A DNA stretch of 43,855 nucleotides from Cyclobacteriaceae bacterium (GTDB lineage: Bacteria; Bacteroidota; Bacteroidia; Cytophagales; Cyclobacteriaceae): positions 1 through 43,855 of the forward strand of contig JAPZUF010000021.1 of NCBI GenBank assembly GCA_027533395.1, read 5' to 3'. The notes below the pieces were generated by a model. That model worked only from the letters and a program-made list of their open reading frames with translations. It had not been told where the DNA came from and searched no databases. The position numbers were made by a program, and so were the translations under genes. Shown piece by piece: positions 1-8,329 of this stretch (positions within the stretch are counted from its first letter, which is position 1; each line of letters opens with the position of its first letter).

Positions 1-1
1 T

Positions 2-112
2 GAATGGTTAAAGAAAAACTTCTTAACTCTAATTGAGAATACAAAATGTGAGCATCCTGCTAAAAAACAAACTCATTATCAAATTCTAAATCTCTTAAAT
101 GAACTTCCTTAA
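2..112 (+). CDS. C-terminal end of an unrecognised protein (partial)
   Basis: An open frame enters from the left edge and stops at TAA 110-112, giving 36 residues that start EWLKKNFL and end LLNELP. It is rich in Lys, Asn and Leu, reads as a helical C-terminus, and has no domain I recognise. The start lies outside the window. It is followed at once by a repeat copy (113-151). Chance is possible for so short a frame, so this rests only on the open frame running to the edge and its plausible composition. Confidence 0.4.
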   Translation, partial: EWLKKNFLTLIENTKCEHPAKKQTHYQILNLLNELP

Positions 113-168
113 GTTAACAACTATGGTGACAACACCGACCATAGGCAAATCTGCGCTGCAAAACAGCG
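113..168 (+). repeat. Dispersed repeat copy 1 plus small hairpin
   Basis: Bases 113-151 align with 807-850: both read roughly GTWWAACAA, ATGGT, then a GA(C/T)AA(C/T) stretch, CCGACCA and GCAAAT. Copy 1 lacks the left arm (CGG) that makes copy 2 a hairpin. Just downstream is a perfect stem CGCTG (154-158) and CAGCG (164-168) with loop CAAAA, followed by TATAAC. The two copies flank the gene at 305-691. This is a visual alignment; the repeat's nature (REP-like, cassette border or relic) is inferred. Confidence 0.5.
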
Positions 169-304
169 TATAACACTAACATAAGTATCAATTACAAATT
201 CGGAAAAGCTAATTAATTTAAGAGGCAGCCGCTTTGTAAAATACCCACTAATTGGTATTTCGCTGCATTAGGGCAAATCTTAATTTTAATTAAATTAAAA
301 AATT

Positions 305-691
305 ATGAACAATAGAAAATTATTTATTCTATCATTTTTCGTGATGCTTTGCTTCAATAGTTTCACACTATTTGCTCAATCCAGAGTTGGCACTTTTACA
401 AACTCGTATGGTTGGAAACTCGGAGATACAAGCAGTGAAATGGTAATGCATGGTGTAGAATTAACTATGGAAGTTAAATCTTCTTATTCTTCTGGTAGGC
501 TTTATTATGTTGTAACCTTTACAAATATTTCCGATGAGGATTTTAGCGGAGGTGCAAGAATAAGCCAGAATCAACCGGAAAGCACATTCTTTAGCGTTAA
601 CTTAAAACCTGGAGAGTCTAAACAATGGGGAGAAAATTTCCCTCCGGGATTAACTACTGTTTATGTTCTGTTAAGACGAGATCTAGATTAA
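305..691 (+). CDS. Small secreted protein of unknown function
   Basis: 128 residues. The N-terminus has Lys/Arg at 4-5, a hydrophobic core at about 7-22 and a likely signal peptidase I site after FAQ (about residue 25), so the product is probably exported. The mature part is about 100 residues, with a pattern of beta strands (VELTMEVKSSY, LYYVVTFTNIS, STFFSVNLKPGES) resembling a small beta-sandwich domain. I recognise no family. The ATG at 305 follows an AT-rich leader without a Shine-Dalgarno sequence. The gene stands alone between two related repeat copies, which may mark it as an accessory gene. Confidence 0.75.
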   Translation: MNNRKLFILSFFVMLCFNSFTLFAQSRVGTFTNSYGWKLGDTSSEMVMHGVELTMEVKSSYSSGRLYYVVTFTNISDEDFSGGARISQNQPESTFFSVNLKPGESKQWGENFPPGLTTVYVLLRRDLD

Positions 692-767
692 TTAATCGAT
701 TTTAGTTTTTATACCCTGTCAGGTGTTATTACCTAAAAGCAATTTGCTTATCATTTAATTTTGAATT

Positions 768-879
768 GGCACGCGTTGCAAACGCGCGCCAGCTATGAAT
801 GAAAGGTGTATAACAAAAATGGTCGGTGATAATGCCGACCAGATGCAAATACTCAGAGTCCCCTGCGGGTGACTCTGAG
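768..879. repeat. Cluster of three REP-like hairpins, including repeat copy 2
   Basis: Three stem-loops lie within 112 bases downstream of 305-691. Stem A is GGC-A-CGCGTT paired with AACGCG-C-GCC (768-790). Stem B is GGTCGG (821-826) with CCGACC (835-840). Stem C is CTCAGAGTC (852-860) with GACTCTGAG (871-879), extended inward by CCC/GGG. None is followed by a U-tract, so they do not look like a classical terminator. Stem B and its flanks match the sequence at 113-151. They resemble the hairpin repeats found scattered in Bacteroidota intergenic regions. Confidence 0.6.
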
Positions 880-921
880 GAGGTGAAAACAACAGGAACG
901 AAAGACGCTTATGCGCTAGCT

Positions 922-1905
922 CTATTCGACTAATGCTTTTAGCTTATTAGCTGTTTTTTGATTATAGCTTTTAAATTGGTCTACCAATTTGCCTTGAGCA
1001 TCCACCACATAAAAAGTTGGCCAACTTGTGTTATTAAAATAGGTAGATGCAAATTTGTGTTCGTCCCAAAGGTTGGTCCAGCTCATGTTACTTTTTTTGT
1101 CCGCGTGTTCTGTAAGCCAAGTATCTCTAATATCATCTGCCCATATTGTAATGATTTCAATTTTACCAGTATTCATCTTAGAAATTTTTTCTAGCATACT
1201 AATACTAGCAATAGAATAAGAGCAACCAGATGAGAATATCGTAATCAATTTCGTTTTATTATTGCTGTTTATCACGGAGACTTGATTGCCATCTTTATCT
1301 GGCAAACTAAAATCTTCAACTTTCTCGCCCACCTTTAACAACTTCCTTTTCTTTGCCCATAAATAATTTTCTAACCTCTTGAAGTAGAAAGAGCTTTTAT
1401 AGGTATCATCAACTTTTTGAGTGAACAAATCTAAATCAGCAATGGAAATGCTCTTTTTGTTTTTATTCACAAAGTACAAGATGGGTATGTTAACTGTATG
1501 ATTTAAGATGAATTCATTTTGTGCATCGGTTTTTAATGACTCAATTTTTTCAGATAAGGATTGATAAGGCATTTTTTCTTGAGGCTGAAAAGTTTTATCA
1601 GCCCAATTGATGCTTATGTCTATACTATCTTTGTTGAACCAAATGCGAGGTGTTTGTTGTTCTATCTTTCCGTTTTTTGCAATATTCGCTAGAGAATAAA
1701 AGGATGGTAATTCTTGAATACTCGTGTTTGTTGAAAAAGTTCCGTCTTCCAAAACCTGTAAACGGATGAGCACGCCATCTAAAACCAAGTAAATAACTTC
1801 ATCTGCTTTTGTGTTTTTAATTTGTCCTTTGAAATTAACAGGTTGTTGCGCCTGAGATTGAATTATTGTTAAACTCAAGAAAAGTTTTACCAGTAATTTT
1901 TTCAT
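922..1905 (-). CDS. Secreted TlpA-like thioredoxin-fold protein with degenerate active site
   Basis: 327 residues from ATG 1905, which is preceded by AAAGGA at a suitable distance and begins a signal peptide (MKKLLVKLFLSLTIIQSQAQ). An in-frame ATG at 2034 would add 43 residues ahead of the signal peptide and is rejected. The middle (about 25-190) resembles the N-terminal region of Bacteroidota TlpA/DUF4369 proteins. The C-terminal third is an AhpC/TSA-type thioredoxin fold: VEDFSLPDKDGN, strand LITIFSSGC, and cis-Pro loop SWPTFYVVD (Pro about 296). TlpA proteins normally have CxxC; here the motif is CSYS (Cys228, Ser231), so a normal dithiol oxidoreductase cycle is not expected. It may be a monothiol isomerase or a binding protein. 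Confidence 0.8.
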   Translation of the reverse strand: MKKLLVKLFLSLTIIQSQAQQPVNFKGQIKNTKADEVIYLVLDGVLIRLQVLEDGTFSTNTSIQELPSFYSLANIAKNGKIEQQTPRIWFNKDSIDISINWADKTFQPQEKMPYQSLSEKIESLKTDAQNEFILNHTVNIPILYFVNKNKKSISIADLDLFTQKVDDTYKSSFYFKRLENYLWAKKRKLLKVGEKVEDFSLPDKDGNQVSVINSNNKTKLITIFSSGCSYSIASISMLEKISKMNTGKIEIITIWADDIRDTWLTEHADKKSNMSWTNLWDEHKFASTYFNNTSWPTFYVVDAQGKLVDQFKSYNQKTANKLKALVE

Positions 1906-2286
1906 TTGTATTCCTTTTACAATGTTGCACAACATAAATATAATAGCAATTGTTCTCATCTGTAATGGCGTTTGATTAACAATATGAAATAAAGCGATAA
2001 GTCTAGGGTAAGATGGATAGAAGTATTTACCCAAACCTAAACACGATTGAAGTTTTACCTGAACCGGCTATTCCTAATTTGCAAAGCTAAAGCAACATCG
2101 AAAGATTTGTATTCTGTGAATAAGAGCTTCTATTCGATATTTCAAATGTAGCGTATGACAATTATGACTTATCGCAAACAAAACAGCCCACGATGTACAT
2201 CATGGGCTGTTTTCTATACTGATCGAAATTAAATCTAACGTCTTACTACTTAAATCTTACGTCTCTCTAAAGTAACGTTAGCTGTA
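1906..2286. other. Gene-free stretch between the TlpA-like and M28 genes
   Basis: 381 bases without a credible gene. The first 130 are an in-frame upstream extension of the TlpA-like gene that lacks coding character. The only structure I see is the stem-loop at 2181-2212. No clear -7 box for the TlpA-like gene was found. Confidence 0.6.
2181..2212 (-). terminator. Rho-independent terminator after the M28 peptidase gene
   Basis: A perfect 10-base stem AAACAGCCCA (2181-2190) and TGGGCTGTTT (2203-2212) continues inward with GATG/CATC after one mismatch. On the minus strand it is followed by a T-rich run (GTTTTGTTTG), which fits termination of the M28 transcript; the plus side also has TTTTC. 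Confidence 0.75.
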
Positions 2287-3774
2287 CTATTTTTTATCTG
2301 CTTTAATTCTTCCTTCGCGGTTGGCAATTTCCCAAGCAGTGTGGAATACACACTTAGCGCGTTGTGCCATTAAATCAAATTCTATTTTTTCTACTTCATC
2401 GCTAGGTTGGTGGTAGTCTTCGTGTACACCATCAAAATAGAAAATGATAGGAATATTATTTTTAGCAAAGTTCCAGTGGTCGCTTCTGTAATAAATACGC
2501 TCAGGATGGCTCTCGGCATTATACGTGTAATCGAACAATAGTTTTGTGTAAGTATTGTTAGTTGTTTCACTTAAGCTATGCAAATCGGCCGATAATCTGT
2601 CGGAACCGATTACATACACATAAGGTGCGCTGTCTTTATGCTGTGGATCTCTGCGACCAACCATGTCGATGTTTAAATTTACAACTGTATTTTCTAATGG
2701 GAAAATAGGATGTTGTGTGTAATAGTCGGAACCAAGCAATCCTTTTTCTTCACCGGTTACTAACATAAACAAAATGCTTCTGCGCGGACCTTTACCGTTT
2801 TTCTTAGCTTCAACAAATGCTTTTGCAATTTGCATAACGCTAACTGTGCCCGAGCCATCGTCATCGGCACCGTTGTTTATTTTATCATCTCCTTTTGCGT
2901 TTTCATCTATACCGATGTGGTCGTAGTGTGCTGTGATAACGAGTAGTTCGTCTTTCTTATCAGTTCCTTCTAAATATCCTAACACGTTAGAAGATTTAAG
3001 CGGACTGTAGTTTTGTTTTACCGATACGCTAAGGGTAGCGGGTTTTACTTTTGCCACTTTTTTATCGGCAATGGCTTTCTTTAATTTGTCGGGAGTGGTT
3101 TTAAATAATTTACCGGCAGTAGCAGGGCTGATAAACAATGAACCTAAATTAGCAGAAGGCTTATTAGATAAACTTACCTGGCCACCTGTGTAGGATAGTA
3201 TCATGGCGCTTAGTTCACTAAATTCTGAATCGGCATCGTTGATAGCTAAAACTACTGAGGCACCCTTTTCACGAAGTTTGGTAATGGCAGGGTTTCTGCG
3301 CATAGAAGCGTTAGCATCTAAAAATACAGCAACGGCTTTTCCTTTTACATCAAGACCTGTTAGTTCTTCGTCTGTTCCTTTACCTACAAAAAGCAAGGTA
3401 AAGTTTTCGGTGCCATTGGTTTGGCCGCTTCCGTAGTAAGAAAATTCTTTGTGCAGTTCTAATGCACCGCTTTGTCCGGCTAAAGTAACTGCGGGAGCTT
3501 CCATCGTAAACAATTCTACGGGTTGTTGGTAGCCGCCATTAACGGGGCCGGCCAGTCCGAGGTCTTCGAAATAAGCGCTGATAAAAGCGGCAGCCATTTT
3601 TTGTCCGCGTTTGCCGGTTTCGCGGCCTTCGAGGGCATCGGAAGCGAGGATAGATAAGTTAGCTTTTAAATCTTGCGATGTAATAAGCCCTGCATATTGA
3701 GTGGCTACCTGGTCTTGTGCCAGTGCTGCCAAACCCGAAAGGAGCAAGAGAAAGGATAGAAACTGTTTTTTCAT
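2287..3774 (-). CDS. Secreted M28-family zinc metallopeptidase
   Basis: 495 residues with signal peptide (MKKQFLSFLLLLSGLAALAQ). Residues about 105-260 form an inserted PA-like region. The C-terminal half is an M28 peptidase domain with the expected di-zinc ligands: TAHYDH (His283), NNGADDDGSG (Asp304), GEEKG (Glu342 catalytic, Glu343 ligand), NIDMVG (Asp370) and DYHQPSD (His455). The family removes N-terminal residues from peptides, so this is probably a periplasmic or outer-membrane-associated aminopeptidase used in peptide scavenging. It is monocistronic, with a terminator downstream and a repeat-rich gap upstream. Function is well supported; the exact substrate is unknown. Confidence 0.93.
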   Translation of the reverse strand: MKKQFLSFLLLLSGLAALAQDQVATQYAGLITSQDLKANLSILASDALEGRETGKRGQKMAAAFISAYFEDLGLAGPVNGGYQQPVELFTMEAPAVTLAGQSGALELHKEFSYYGSGQTNGTENFTLLFVGKGTDEELTGLDVKGKAVAVFLDANASMRRNPAITKLREKGASVVLAINDADSEFSELSAMILSYTGGQVSLSNKPSANLGSLFISPATAGKLFKTTPDKLKKAIADKKVAKVKPATLSVSVKQNYSPLKSSNVLGYLEGTDKKDELLVITAHYDHIGIDENAKGDDKINNGADDDGSGTVSVMQIAKAFVEAKKNGKGPRRSILFMLVTGEEKGLLGSDYYTQHPIFPLENTVVNLNIDMVGRRDPQHKDSAPYVYVIGSDRLSADLHSLSETTNNTYTKLLFDYTYNAESHPERIYYRSDHWNFAKNNIPIIFYFDGVHEDYHQPSDEVEKIEFDLMAQRAKCVFHTAWEIANREGRIKADKK

Positions 3775-3924
3775 ACGTTAAAATGAGATTTGGAATATCA
3801 AAGATGACAACATTCGTTGAAGTATTTTAAACAATTGATGGTTTTTACATTATCGGTTGTTGAAGGAGGATAAGGTTAGGGTATTAGCAACAATTCAAAA
3901 TTAAAAAGATCAAATTCCAAATGT

Positions 3925-4002
3925 AACCTCACCCTCTTCTTTGTAGGCAAGGCTCATCCTTAGTTCACCTCTTTCCTATGGAGAGGGGTTGGGGGTGAGG
4001 TT
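3925..4002. repeat. Long imperfect hairpin repeat (CCTCACCC ... GGGTGAGG type)
   Basis: Arms AACCTCACCC (3925-3934) and GGGTGAGGTT (3993-4002) are perfect 10-base inverted repeats. An inner stem pairs CCTCTTTCC (3968-3976) with GGAGAGGGG (3980-3988) using two G-T pairs. The right half recurs at 4406-4426. From memory this G/C-rich pattern is common between genes in Bacteroidota; its role is not known to me. Confidence 0.6.
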
Positions 4003-4113
4003 TATTTTACATGATGTTTTTTGATTTGGGACTTGATGCGGATACTTAGGTTTTTATACTCCATAGATCATCCTTCAAGCATTACAACATAGAATAATAA
4101 TTGATCTCTACCT

Positions 4114-4216
4114 GCGCGTAGGCCCGGCCCAAAAGCGAGGTGTGCGTTGGAAAGCGCGTGGAAGCATTTTTGGGCCTTGATTTTTTTCGTACTTTTTGCA
4201 TCAAGGCAAAAAGTAC
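4114..4216. repeat. Element with nested, mutually exclusive inverted repeats
   Basis: GTACTTTTTGC (4189-4199) and GCAAAAAGTAC (4206-4216) form a perfect 11-base stem with loop ATCAAG. The loop with its flank, ATCAAGGC (4200-4207), also pairs with GCCTTGAT (4174-4181), so two alternative hairpins compete. The preceding part (AAAGCGAGGTGTGCG and onward) looks like the body of a repeat I associate with many Bacteroidota genomes. I cannot show further copies inside this window. Confidence 0.5.
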
Positions 4217-4405
4217 ATAAAGCCAACTCCTTAATAAAAACTGAAAATTCGGTACAAAAACCATAATCCTGCTTTACTATTTTGGGCGGTACACTGTTAA
4301 TCTAAACGATTTCTGCTTTTCAAACCAAAATTTGCGCCCGTCAGTAATAATCTGAAAAGTAATTTAATTTTTACTGGAAGATAGGTGCATGGGCAAGTTT
4401 CATTA

Positions 4406-4426
4406 GAGAAGGATTGGGGGTGAGGT
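4406..4426 (+). repeat. Partial second copy of the 3981-4001 repeat arm
   Basis: GAGAAGGATTGGGGGTGAGGT matches the 21 bases at 3981-4001 in 19 positions and in the same orientation. The left arm is missing, so no hairpin forms. The two copies bracket about 400 bases that include the nested element at 4114-4216. Confidence 0.55.
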
Positions 4427-4530
4427 CTTTGATTTCAGTGTTTGGCTTACGTTAAACAACATCAAATTTGTTCTCAGAAAAAGAATTTCTATTTACTGAA
4501 ATCACAATGCCCATTTTGTTGTTTAGTTTT

Positions 4531-4538
4531 TACCTTTG
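4531..4538 (+). promoter_or_regulatory. -7 promoter box of gcvP
   Basis: TACCTTTG is an exact match to the Bacteroidota -7 consensus TAnnTTTG. Transcription would start near 4543-4546, giving a leader of about 30 bases, too short for a glycine riboswitch. No TTG/TTTG -33 element lies at the usual 17-23 base spacing. Confidence 0.6.
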
Positions 4539-4576
4539 CGCACAGAAAAAATACGCTTAGGCAAACCACTATAAAC

Positions 4577-7462
4577 ATGAAAGTTGACGCATCTTTTGTA
4601 GAAAAATTTGAATCCAGACACATCGGCCCGAATGCATCGCAAACTGCTGAAATGCTGAAGGTTGTGAAGGCCGCATCGGTAGATGAACTCATAGACCAAA
4701 CGGTTCCGGCTAACATTAGGCTTAAAAAACCTTTGAATTTGCCTAAAGCACAATCAGAGTTTGAATTTTTACAATCTTTCAAAAAAATTGCATCTAAGAA
4801 TAAAGTTTTTAAATCGTTTATCGGAACAGGGTATTACAATACCATTACACCAGGTGTTATTCTCCGTAACATATTAGAAAACCCAGGCTGGTATACCGCT
4901 TACACACCCTACCAAGCCGAGATAGCTCAAGGCAGACTGGAAGCCCTCATCAATTACCAAACGATGGTAATCGATTTAACAGGCATGGAAATAGCCAACG
5001 CTTCTTTGTTAGACGAGGCCACGGCTGCTGCCGAAGCCATGCACTTGTTGTATGCATCCAGAAAGGCCAGTAAAAAAGCAGCGAACAAGTTTTTTGTTGA
5101 TGCGAATACCTTTCCGCAAACAATTGACTTGTTAAAAACGCGTTCAACACCAATTGGTGTAGAGTTAGTGGTGGGCGATATTAATAAAGTAGATGTAACG
5201 GATGCTTCGTTGTTTGCCGTGTTTGTGCAAAACCCGAATAATGATGGTGCAATAAAAGATTATACTTCCTTTGCCGCATCGGCACACGAAAACGATGTGT
5301 TTGTAGTAATGGCTGCTGATATTTTAAGTTTAGTATTGGCGAAATCGCCAGGCGAAATGGGAGCTGATGTAGCAGTAGGATCTACCCAACGCTTTGGTGT
5401 GCCTATGGGTTTCGGTGGTCCGCATGCAGCGTACTTTGCAACCAAAGATGAATTTAAAAGACAAATGCCGGGAAGAATAATCGGAGCTTCCATTGATGCT
5501 TCGGGAAATCCCGGTTATCGCATGGCTTTGCAAACACGCGAACAACACATTCGCAGAGAGAAAGCAACCTCTAACATTTGTACAGCGCAAGTATTGTTAT
5601 CGGTAATGGCAGGCATGTATGGGGTGTACCATGGCCCTGAAGGATTAAAGAAAATTGCAGGCCGCGTACATGGCTTGGCAAAACAAATCGATGCCGGAGC
5701 AAAAGCTTTAGGATTAAAACAACACAACGAATTTTATTTCGATACACTTAAAATTCAAGTAAGCGATGCTAACAAAGTAAAAGCAATTGCAGAAGCAAAA
5801 GAGATTAACTTCCGTTACTTCGATGCCCACCACATTGGCATTGCTGTAGATGAAACAACAACAACACAAGATGTTTCAACTGTGCTTTCTATTTTAGCAG
5901 AAGCGGAAGGAAAAACAGTAACGTATGCGCAAGCAGATGCAACACTCAACTGGCCTGCTGCTATTGTTCGCACTTCTTCTTTTATGACGCATCCTGTTTT
6001 TAGCGCACACCACGCTGAACACGAAATGTTGCGCTACATTAAAAAGTTAGAGAACAAAGATTTATCGATGGTGCACAGTATGATTTCTCTAGGCTCTTGC
6101 ACAATGAAATTAAATGCAACCGCAGAGATGATTCCTGTAACCTGGCCTGAGTTAGGCAACATGCATCCTTTTGCTCCTGCTTCTCAAACAACAGGATACC
6201 AGGAAATGCTTACCAACTTAGAAGCATGGTTAAAAGAAGTAACAGGTTTTACCGGAGTTTCTTTGCAACCCAACAGTGGCGCACAAGGAGAGTATGCTGG
6301 ATTGATGGTTATTCGTGCGTATCACCAACACAGAGGCGATCACCACAGAAACATTGCATTGATTCCATCATCAGCGCACGGTACTAATCCTGCATCGGCT
6401 GTTATGGCAGGCATGGAAGTAGTGGTAACAAAATCGGATGAAGAAGGAAAAGTAGATGTAGCAGATTTAAAAGCAAAAGCAGAACAATACAAAGACAGAC
6501 TAGCCTGTTTGATGGTTACGTATCCATCAACACACGGAGTGTTTGAAGAAGCCATTACTGAAATTTGTGAAATCATCCATCAGTTTGGCGGCTTGGTTTA
6601 CATGGATGGTGCCAATATGAACGCACAAGTAGGGTTAACATCTCCAGCTAACATCGGAGCAGATGTGTGTCACTTAAACTTGCATAAAACATTTTGTATT
6701 CCGCATGGTGGCGGTGGACCTGGTATGGGCCCAATTTGTTGCAACGATAAATTAAAAGATTTCTTACCTGGTCATGCACTCGTAAGCACAGGTGGCAACA
6801 AAGCCATCTCGGCTGTATCAGCTGCTCCATTTGGTAGCGCAAGCATTTTAGCTATATCATACGCTTACATTGCGATGATGGGAGGCGATGGATTGACCAA
6901 CGCAACCAAGTATGCCATATTGAATGCGAATTACATCAAAGAAAGATTAAACGGTTTCTATAAAATTTTATACACCGGTACGAATGGAAGAGCAGCACAC
7001 GAAATGATTGTGGATTGCCGCGATTTCAAAAAGGCTGGTATAGAAGTAGAAGACATTGCGAAACGTTTGATGGATTATGGTTTTCACGCGCCAACAGTTT
7101 CCTTCCCTGTAGCCGGAACGATCATGATTGAACCAACAGAAAGTGAATCTAAGCCAGAGCTAGATCGTTTCTGCGATGCTTTGATTGAAATCAGAAACGA
7201 AATCAGAGAAATAGAAGAAGGTAAATACAGCAAAGAAGATAACGTATTGAAGAATGCACCACACACTGCAGCTGTAATAACTGCTGATGAATGGAAGCAT
7301 GCTTACTCTAGACAAAAAGCTGCGTATCCGTTAGCATTTGTAAAAGAAGCGAAATTCTGGCCTACTGTAAGCAGAGTAGATAATGCCTATGGCGATCGTA
7401 ATCTCGTTTGCTCTTGCTTGCCTATTGAAGAATATGCAAAGTCGGAAACGGTAGAAGCATAA
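4577..7462 (+). CDS. gcvP: Glycine dehydrogenase (decarboxylating), fused P-protein
   Basis: 961 residues from ATG 4577, the usual length for single-chain P-protein. An upstream in-frame TTG at 4442 would put the promoter box inside the gene and is rejected. The start [19 protein letters not shown] is the classical P-protein N-terminus. Both halves are present: an N-terminal half with [19 protein letters not shown], and a C-terminal half with the pyridoxal-phosphate lysine in [20 protein letters not shown] (Lys704). It decarboxylates glycine and passes the aminomethyl group to lipoylated GcvH. gcvT and gcvH are not in this window. A DUF3299 gene begins 3 bases after the stop. Confidence 0.97.
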   Translation: MKVDASFVEKFESRHIGPNASQTAEMLKVVKAASVDELIDQTVPANIRLKKPLNLPKAQSEFEFLQSFKKIASKNKVFKSFIGTGYYNTITPGVILRNILENPGWYTAYTPYQAEIAQGRLEALINYQTMVIDLTGMEIANASLLDEATAAAEAMHLLYASRKASKKAANKFFVDANTFPQTIDLLKTRSTPIGVELVVGDINKVDVTDASLFAVFVQNPNNDGAIKDYTSFAASAHENDVFVVMAADILSLVLAKSPGEMGADVAVGSTQRFGVPMGFGGPHAAYFATKDEFKRQMPGRIIGASIDASGNPGYRMALQTREQHIRREKATSNICTAQVLLSVMAGMYGVYHGPEGLKKIAGRVHGLAKQIDAGAKALGLKQHNEFYFDTLKIQVSDANKVKAIAEAKEINFRYFDAHHIGIAVDETTTTQDVSTVLSILAEAEGKTVTYAQADATLNWPAAIVRTSSFMTHPVFSAHHAEHEMLRYIKKLENKDLSMVHSMISLGSCTMKLNATAEMIPVTWPELGNMHPFAPASQTTGYQEMLTNLEAWLKEVTGFTGVSLQPNSGAQGEYAGLMVIRAYHQHRGDHHRNIALIPSSAHGTNPASAVMAGMEVVVTKSDEEGKVDVADLKAKAEQYKDRLACLMVTYPSTHGVFEEAITEICEIIHQFGGLVYMDGANMNAQVGLTSPANIGADVCHLNLHKTFCIPHGGGGPGMGPICCNDKLKDFLPGHALVSTGGNKAISAVSAAPFGSASILAISYAYIAMMGGDGLTNATKYAILNANYIKERLNGFYKILYTGTNGRAAHEMIVDCRDFKKAGIEVEDIAKRLMDYGFHAPTVSFPVAGTIMIEPTESESKPELDRFCDALIEIRNEIREIEEGKYSKEDNVLKNAPHTAAVITADEWKHAYSRQKAAYPLAFVKEAKFWPTVSRVDNAYGDRNLVCSCLPIEEYAKSETVEA

Positions 7463-7465
7463 CCC

Positions 7466-7978
7466 ATGATAAAACTCCTTGCCATAAAACATATAGAGCT
7501 CCGGTATTTTTTAACGGTGCTCTTTATTTTTGTGGCCTTGCAAGGAATAGTTTATGCGCAATTGCCGCAGAAGAAGGCCGTGTACAAAGGCTTTCCATCT
7601 TTAGTGTGGCCTAAGCTTTATGACATTACTTATATTAAAGAAGCAGAAGATTTTGGTGGATTAGATAAGCCCATCTTTAGTGATGCTGCCAAATCTTTAC
7701 AAGGCAAAGAAATTACGGTGCCGGGTTATATGGTTCCTTTTGATAATGGCGCGATGACGGCCAACCATTTTATGTTATCCTCTTTACCGATTAATGTTTG
7801 TTTCTTTTGTGGAGGAGGAGGACCAGAAACAGTGATTGAAGTTTTTTCTGTGCAACCTGTTCGCTTCACCGACAAACCGGTTGAAGTTAAAGGAAAACTT
7901 TTTTTGAATGACAAGAATCCTGAGCAGATGCTTTACTTGCTTACGTCATCAACTCTTTTAGGGGAAATTGAGTTTTAA
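7466..7978 (+). CDS. Exported DUF3299-family protein
   Basis: 170 residues. A hydrophobic segment at about 13-31 ending in AQ suggests a signal peptide. The core GKEITVPGYMVPFDN, then FMLSSLPINVCFFCGGGGPE, matches the DUF3299 pattern: a small beta domain with a conserved Cys pair, here CFFC (Cys112, Cys115). The molecular role of the family is unknown; the Cys pair suggests metal or redox binding. The ATG lies 3 bases past the gcvP stop, implying co-transcription and perhaps translational coupling. Family assignment is by motif recognition only. Confidence 0.7.
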   Translation: MIKLLAIKHIELRYFLTVLFIFVALQGIVYAQLPQKKAVYKGFPSLVWPKLYDITYIKEAEDFGGLDKPIFSDAAKSLQGKEITVPGYMVPFDNGAMTANHFMLSSLPINVCFFCGGGGPETVIEVFSVQPVRFTDKPVEVKGKLFLNDKNPEQMLYLLTSSTLLGEIEF

Positions 7979-8029
7979 TTTTTCTATCATTAAAAATTGA
8001 TATTAAAGATTAACTTGGTAAGTATTATC

Positions 8030-8329
8030 TCAGAATTTAATTGAAATTTCGAGGTGCCCGCCCAAGCCTTCAGTAATTATTCTTTGCAGGGTAGAAAATC
8101 TTACATCCTTTAGATCTTTTTCAAGCTTAGAGATGTAAGATTTATTTGTGCCGGATAACACGGCAACTTGTTCTTGCGTTAGACCTTTTTCTTGTCTTGC
8201 TTGTTGAATGAGAACACCAAGCTTAAAGACTTTATATTCTGCTTCGAATTTGTCTCTTTTTTTCGTTCCTTTTTTTCCAACATTTTTATCAATAAACTCA
8301 TTTAGAGTAGTTAATTTTTTTTTCTTCAT
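8030..8329 (-). CDS. XRE-family antitoxin (HigA-like)
   Basis: 99 residues. A charged N-terminal segment (about 1-35) precedes an HTH_3 domain at about 36-90: LGVLIQQARQEKGLTQEQVA, then SGTNKSYISKLEKD, the classic recognition-helix region. It starts at ATG 8329, inside the 3' end of the toxin gene (32-base overlap), giving the toxin-first order of HigBA-type modules. It should neutralise the toxin and repress their shared promoter, probably through the inverted repeat at 8653-8674. It is convergent with the DUF3299 gene, 51 bases away. Confidence 0.88.
   Translation of the reverse strand: MKKKKLTTLNEFIDKNVGKKGTKKRDKFEAEYKVFKLGVLIQQARQEKGLTQEQVAVLSGTNKSYISKLEKDLKDVRFSTLQRIITEGLGGHLEISIKF

Larger units (their letters stand above)
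3775..4576. other. Gene-free, repeat-rich stretch upstream of gcvP
   Basis: About 800 bases with no credible gene. It holds an imperfect long hairpin (3925-4002), a 60-100 base element with nested inverted repeats (about 4114-4216), a partial second copy of the hairpin's right arm (4406-4426), and the gcvP promoter box (4531-4538). A 60-codon minus-strand frame at 4082-4264 exists only because it runs through the nested element. The layout looks like remains of short mobile or REP-like sequences. Confidence 0.6.

Noticed and set aside
113-880. Integron attC sites around the small secreted gene
   Set aside because: TATAAC motifs look suggestive, but the paired R''/R' sequences (RYYYAAC ... 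GTTRRRY) are not present and there is no integrase.
958-1194. Plus-strand frame within the TlpA-like gene
   Set aside because: Antisense shadow with no start context or family match.
4082-4264. 60-codon minus-strand frame in the gcvP upstream gap
   Set aside because: It runs through the nested inverted-repeat element and has no gene-like start region. I treat it as a repeat artefact.
4543-4576. Glycine riboswitch upstream of gcvP
   Set aside because: The leader after the -7 box is only about 30 bases, too short for the aptamer, and no matching motifs occur upstream.
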